21,211 nucleotides of DNA from Byssochlamys sp. IMV 00236 (taxonomy: Eukaryota > Ascomycota > Eurotiomycetes > Eurotiales > Thermoascaceae). This document shows, piece by piece, positions 18,251 to 21,211 of the stretch; position 1 is the stretch's first letter; each line of letters begins with the position of its first letter. The stretch is from contig MSJH02000717.1 in assembly GCA_001931875.2 (NCBI GenBank), positions 1 to 21,211 on the forward strand, in the 5' to 3' direction. The notes below the pieces were generated by a model. The model made no database searches and was not told the origin of the DNA. It saw only the letters and a list, made by a program, of their open reading frames with translations. The position numbers and the translations under genes were made by a program.

Positions 18251-19008
18251 GCGAAATAATTGCTTAAATAGTGAATACATTTTAAACTATTTATAATCAT
18301 ACCAGATACTTCATTATTATATGGCGGTTTTCCTACAAAAAAGGGTCTGTTGTATAGAGTAAATTAACTTAATATACAAACTATTGTTGTGCATAAATTA
18401 AAGACAAAGGTAAGGAGTTGAAACATACAAGTGCGTATAACAAATTGGGCCATTTGTGTAACTATTTCCCAGGAGGAAGTTGGGGTGTCCTTCTTTGTTT
18501 ATCAAACTGTCTCCTTTTTTTCAAAAGTACACCCCATTTTTGATATCATGTTCTTTAGATTGATGAGAGCCTGAAATTTATTAAGATTATGATAATAAAA
18601 AATTAAAAATGATGTAATACACCATGAGAGATATGACAAAGAAAGAGAGAGAAAGGAATACGGCGATTTACAGGATGCTCCCTTTGATATACTCCAGAAA
18701 TAAATTGCAAAGCTAAAGTTGACTATGCAGTCACCATAGACGATATAAAGGGAATCAGTTGGTGGCAGACATCTTTTTTACTTTTCAGACACATACAGAA
18801 AAGTATACACACTAGAAATTATTGAAGCTTTACAACTTTCATTTAAAATATTTAAGGAATAATTTGTTTAAAGTCTTTTGTTCTTTACTTTTCAAGCATC
18901 TATCATGATAAACGTGATGTCACATATTTAGGATCGCTGGTAGTAGTAAACAAGAAAAAAACCTATTTTGAAAAGAAAAGAAAAGAGAATACTCCATAAG
19001 TTATAGAG

Positions 19009-19009
<1 letters not shown>

Positions 19010-19043
<34 letters not shown>
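19010..19043 (+). repeat. (TA)17 dinucleotide microsatellite
   Basis: A perfect TA/AT alternating tract of 34 bp in the gene-poor right part of the window. It is self-complementary and likely length-variable. Confidence 0.95.
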
Positions 19044-19045
<2 letters not shown>

Positions 19046-20018
19046 GGCATTAATTATCATGTATAAAAATATGCGACTAAAACACTAAGTTTGGCTGCTT
19101 CCTACGTGATCAGACGATGTAGAAGCTGCTTTCTTGACAAAGAGATGTATCTATGGCTATACTGCTACAATGTACGAAAAGAGAATAACCGATTGAATCC
19201 TCGCAGGTCAAATGTCTGTACTATTAAAGAAAAAGAGAAAGCATGACTTTTACACAATCATTAATGTTGTGGTATTCTTGATAAATAAGAATTAGACGAA
19301 AGATTCAATGGGAAAGAATATGGGGAAATATAATTCTAATAAAATTAGGCCAGGATTTTACTACTGCTAAAATATCTACTGTATTTATACCAAATGACAA
19401 CTTAAAGTGAGTAAGTCGTGAGATGTTCCTGCTTATTAAATTTATTCTGACGGATATTTTCATAATTGAACAAGTTTTCCCTTTATAGGTTCTTTTGTCT
19501 GCTCGTTAGAACTGATTCAAGGATCCATTGGCTCAATCCAATTGATTGTGCGAAAGCTATTACTCCTCCTGCGCCTTTCTGTACGTGATTATTTCTCCAG
19601 TTGTACCAAAGCGCAGTTTAAGTGAGAACTAATAAGCTGACAAGGAAACTATTCGTGTGCTGTGATTGAAGCTAATGAAAAGAACAGTTGATGTTCGATA
19701 ACGTATAGATCCAACCTTTTGTTTATCAAATCCCTGAACCTACATTTATCTTAAGGGAATAGTAACCAAAGCATCTATTATTACTTGTTTGCGGAACCTT
19801 ACACCCTACGTGTGCGTGTACTGAACCCACTATATATCCATTATTCCATATATAGCATTTAGCTAGGCAATAACTCGTAACAACACTTAGTATGATATCA
19901 ACTGTTCTAGATCTTACCTGAGTTAGCTACTCTCACACAAGACTTGATAACACTAAGTATTATATCACGATTTATTGTCTAGTATTATATTGGATGAGGT
20001 TCTTTATTGATGTTTATT

Positions 20019-20038
20019 AAATATGTGACAACATATTT
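20019..20038. repeat. Short perfect inverted repeat
   Basis: Eight-base arms AAATATGT and ACATATTT around a 4-base GACA spacer. It could form a small hairpin or be a dimeric protein site, but in AT-rich DNA it may be chance. Confidence 0.4.
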
Positions 20039-21211
20039 GTTCGACAAAGGTTATCATCAGTTAACTTATCACAACACGATTATAGAAAATAACCCGTAAA
20101 CGGTGTACCTTCACTAGATTGTATGACAACTTCAGGAATAAACCTTTATTGTCTGTATTTCTAATGTTTATCAATTTACTCAAAGTATTAAATATAGGCA
20201 TCAGTGTGATCGTACTGCACATTATACCTCTTCAAATACGATATAGCTTACATATACAGGGCTAATTTCGATGCTCTCTGGCAGTTATTCAATTATTAAA
20301 TATAACGTCCATTTGGACACATTTTACAGGTGTTCATATGCTTCAATCTGGAAGATGAATTTTTTTCTATAGATTTAAGTCTTTGCTTGAAATTTAAAGC
20401 TTAAACTACTTGACTTATTTTTTAGCAAAAAAGATGTGGTGATGCTTTTTATTGAATATAGTAATCACTTGTAGTAAAAGTGTTCTCTAAGCATTATAAA
20501 ATTATAAAATCTATAACGAAAAAAAAAGTAATAATATCTAGTTGGTTTTTAGTTCACTACTGTAATTCCTAAATAGTTCTCAAGTAATTAAAGCAAGTGT
20601 TAGACTGTGTACTTTTTGAAAGCTTCTACTAAGCTCAAATCGATTAATATATAAGATTAAAGGATATTGTATTTTTAGGGAGAATATATGATTAAAGTAT
20701 GAGTATGTCGAGAATTCTCTATATTTTTATATAACCTTTAGTGGGTTTTCTCAATAATGCAGAATAGCATGGCTTGATTAATGAAGTACCAACCAGATAC
20801 TCAGGCGCCGGTTAAGTAACTTTTATTATAAATTCAAATATCGTAATTAGAAAAGACAAGATACAATTTTTAGATGATCCTATATTTAGAAGAAAATAAT
20901 TATAAAGGTAAATAAAAGAAAGCAAAGTTGACACAATAGAAGCTAACTAAATAAAAGGTTTACCATGAGTAATGGAGCACCGTCTGTTTTTTTTTCTTAC
21001 ATTTTTTTCGAAAAGCAAGACCTTTTTTTTAAAAAAAAGAATAGAGCAAGAGCGAGAAAATGAAAAGAGGAGTGAAATCTTTTTCAAATAAAAGTTTTAT
21101 CATTCGTACTTTTGCTTTCTATAGCTTGTAGAAGCACCACAAATCTAAAAACATCTTTTAAATAAGTGACCCAAGCGAAGGAAAAACAAAAAAAAAAAAA
21201 AAAAACTGCTA

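Larger units (their letters stand above)
18251..21211. other. AT-rich gene-poor region
   Basis: Nearly 3 kb in which no gene with a start codon, splice logic and family resemblance could be assembled on either strand. It contains an AT microsatellite, several homopolymer runs and two weak minus-strand frames (18777-18502, and about 19618-19491 reading WRNNHVQKGAGGVIAFAQS and ending in SRQKNL). It ends in a run of 18-20 A near the window edge. It may be long intergenic DNA, relics of mobile elements, or regulatory DNA of a gene outside the window. Confidence 0.5.

Noticed and set aside
1..21211. tRNA, rRNA or CRISPR features
   Set aside because: No cloverleaf-like B-box sequence with matching arms, no rRNA core sequence and no regularly spaced direct repeats were seen; small non-coding RNAs cannot be ruled out by eye.

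Overview
The window is nuclear DNA of an early-diverging fungus, most likely a Mucorales-type mucoromycete. The genes are AT-rich and cut by short introns (about 47-87 nt), several with a TACTAA-like branch sequence. They encode eukaryotic proteins including an ARL8 GTPase, a Dnmt2 tRNA methyltransferase, a 7TM receptor with a long tail and a carnitine-synthesis dioxygenase. The species assignment is an inference; no rRNA or other marker is present. All coordinates below come from reading splice sites by eye and checking that phase and total length stay in frame.

Layout: ARL8 (+, 80-855); an unrecognised 489-residue protein with Ser/Thr/Pro repeats (+, 1051-2644); a decayed, probably transposon-derived gene (-, 2860-3501); Dnmt2/TRDMT1 (-, 3577-4988); a 7TM G-protein-coupled-receptor-like protein (+, 5256-8276, divergent from Dnmt2); an M28B glutamate carboxypeptidase/PSMA-like membrane peptidase (-, 8349-10957, converging on the receptor gene with only 72 bp between stop codons); a gene-free stretch with broken minus-strand coding fragments (about 10,960-11,890); a mitochondrial carrier (+, 12044-13225); a small WW-domain protein (+, 13595-14188); a gamma-butyrobetaine dioxygenase (-, 14825-16201); a Ras-type GTPase (+, 17347-18215); then about 3 kb of AT-rich DNA with no convincing gene.

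The genes do not form a pathway cluster. Themes that recur are small-GTPase and receptor signalling (ARL8, Ras, 7TM protein), lysosome/vacuole biology (ARL8, and the peptidase with an acidic-dileucine-type motif) and mitochondrial metabolism (carrier, butyrobetaine dioxygenase). No multi-gene novel system is evident. The most unusual signal is the splicing architecture of the Ras gene: its P-loop/switch I coding region is split into exons of 18, 22 and apparently only 2 nucleotides. A canonical Ras switch I is recovered only if the 2-nt exon is used. A GC-AG intron in Dnmt2 and two regions of coding fossils are the other points of interest.
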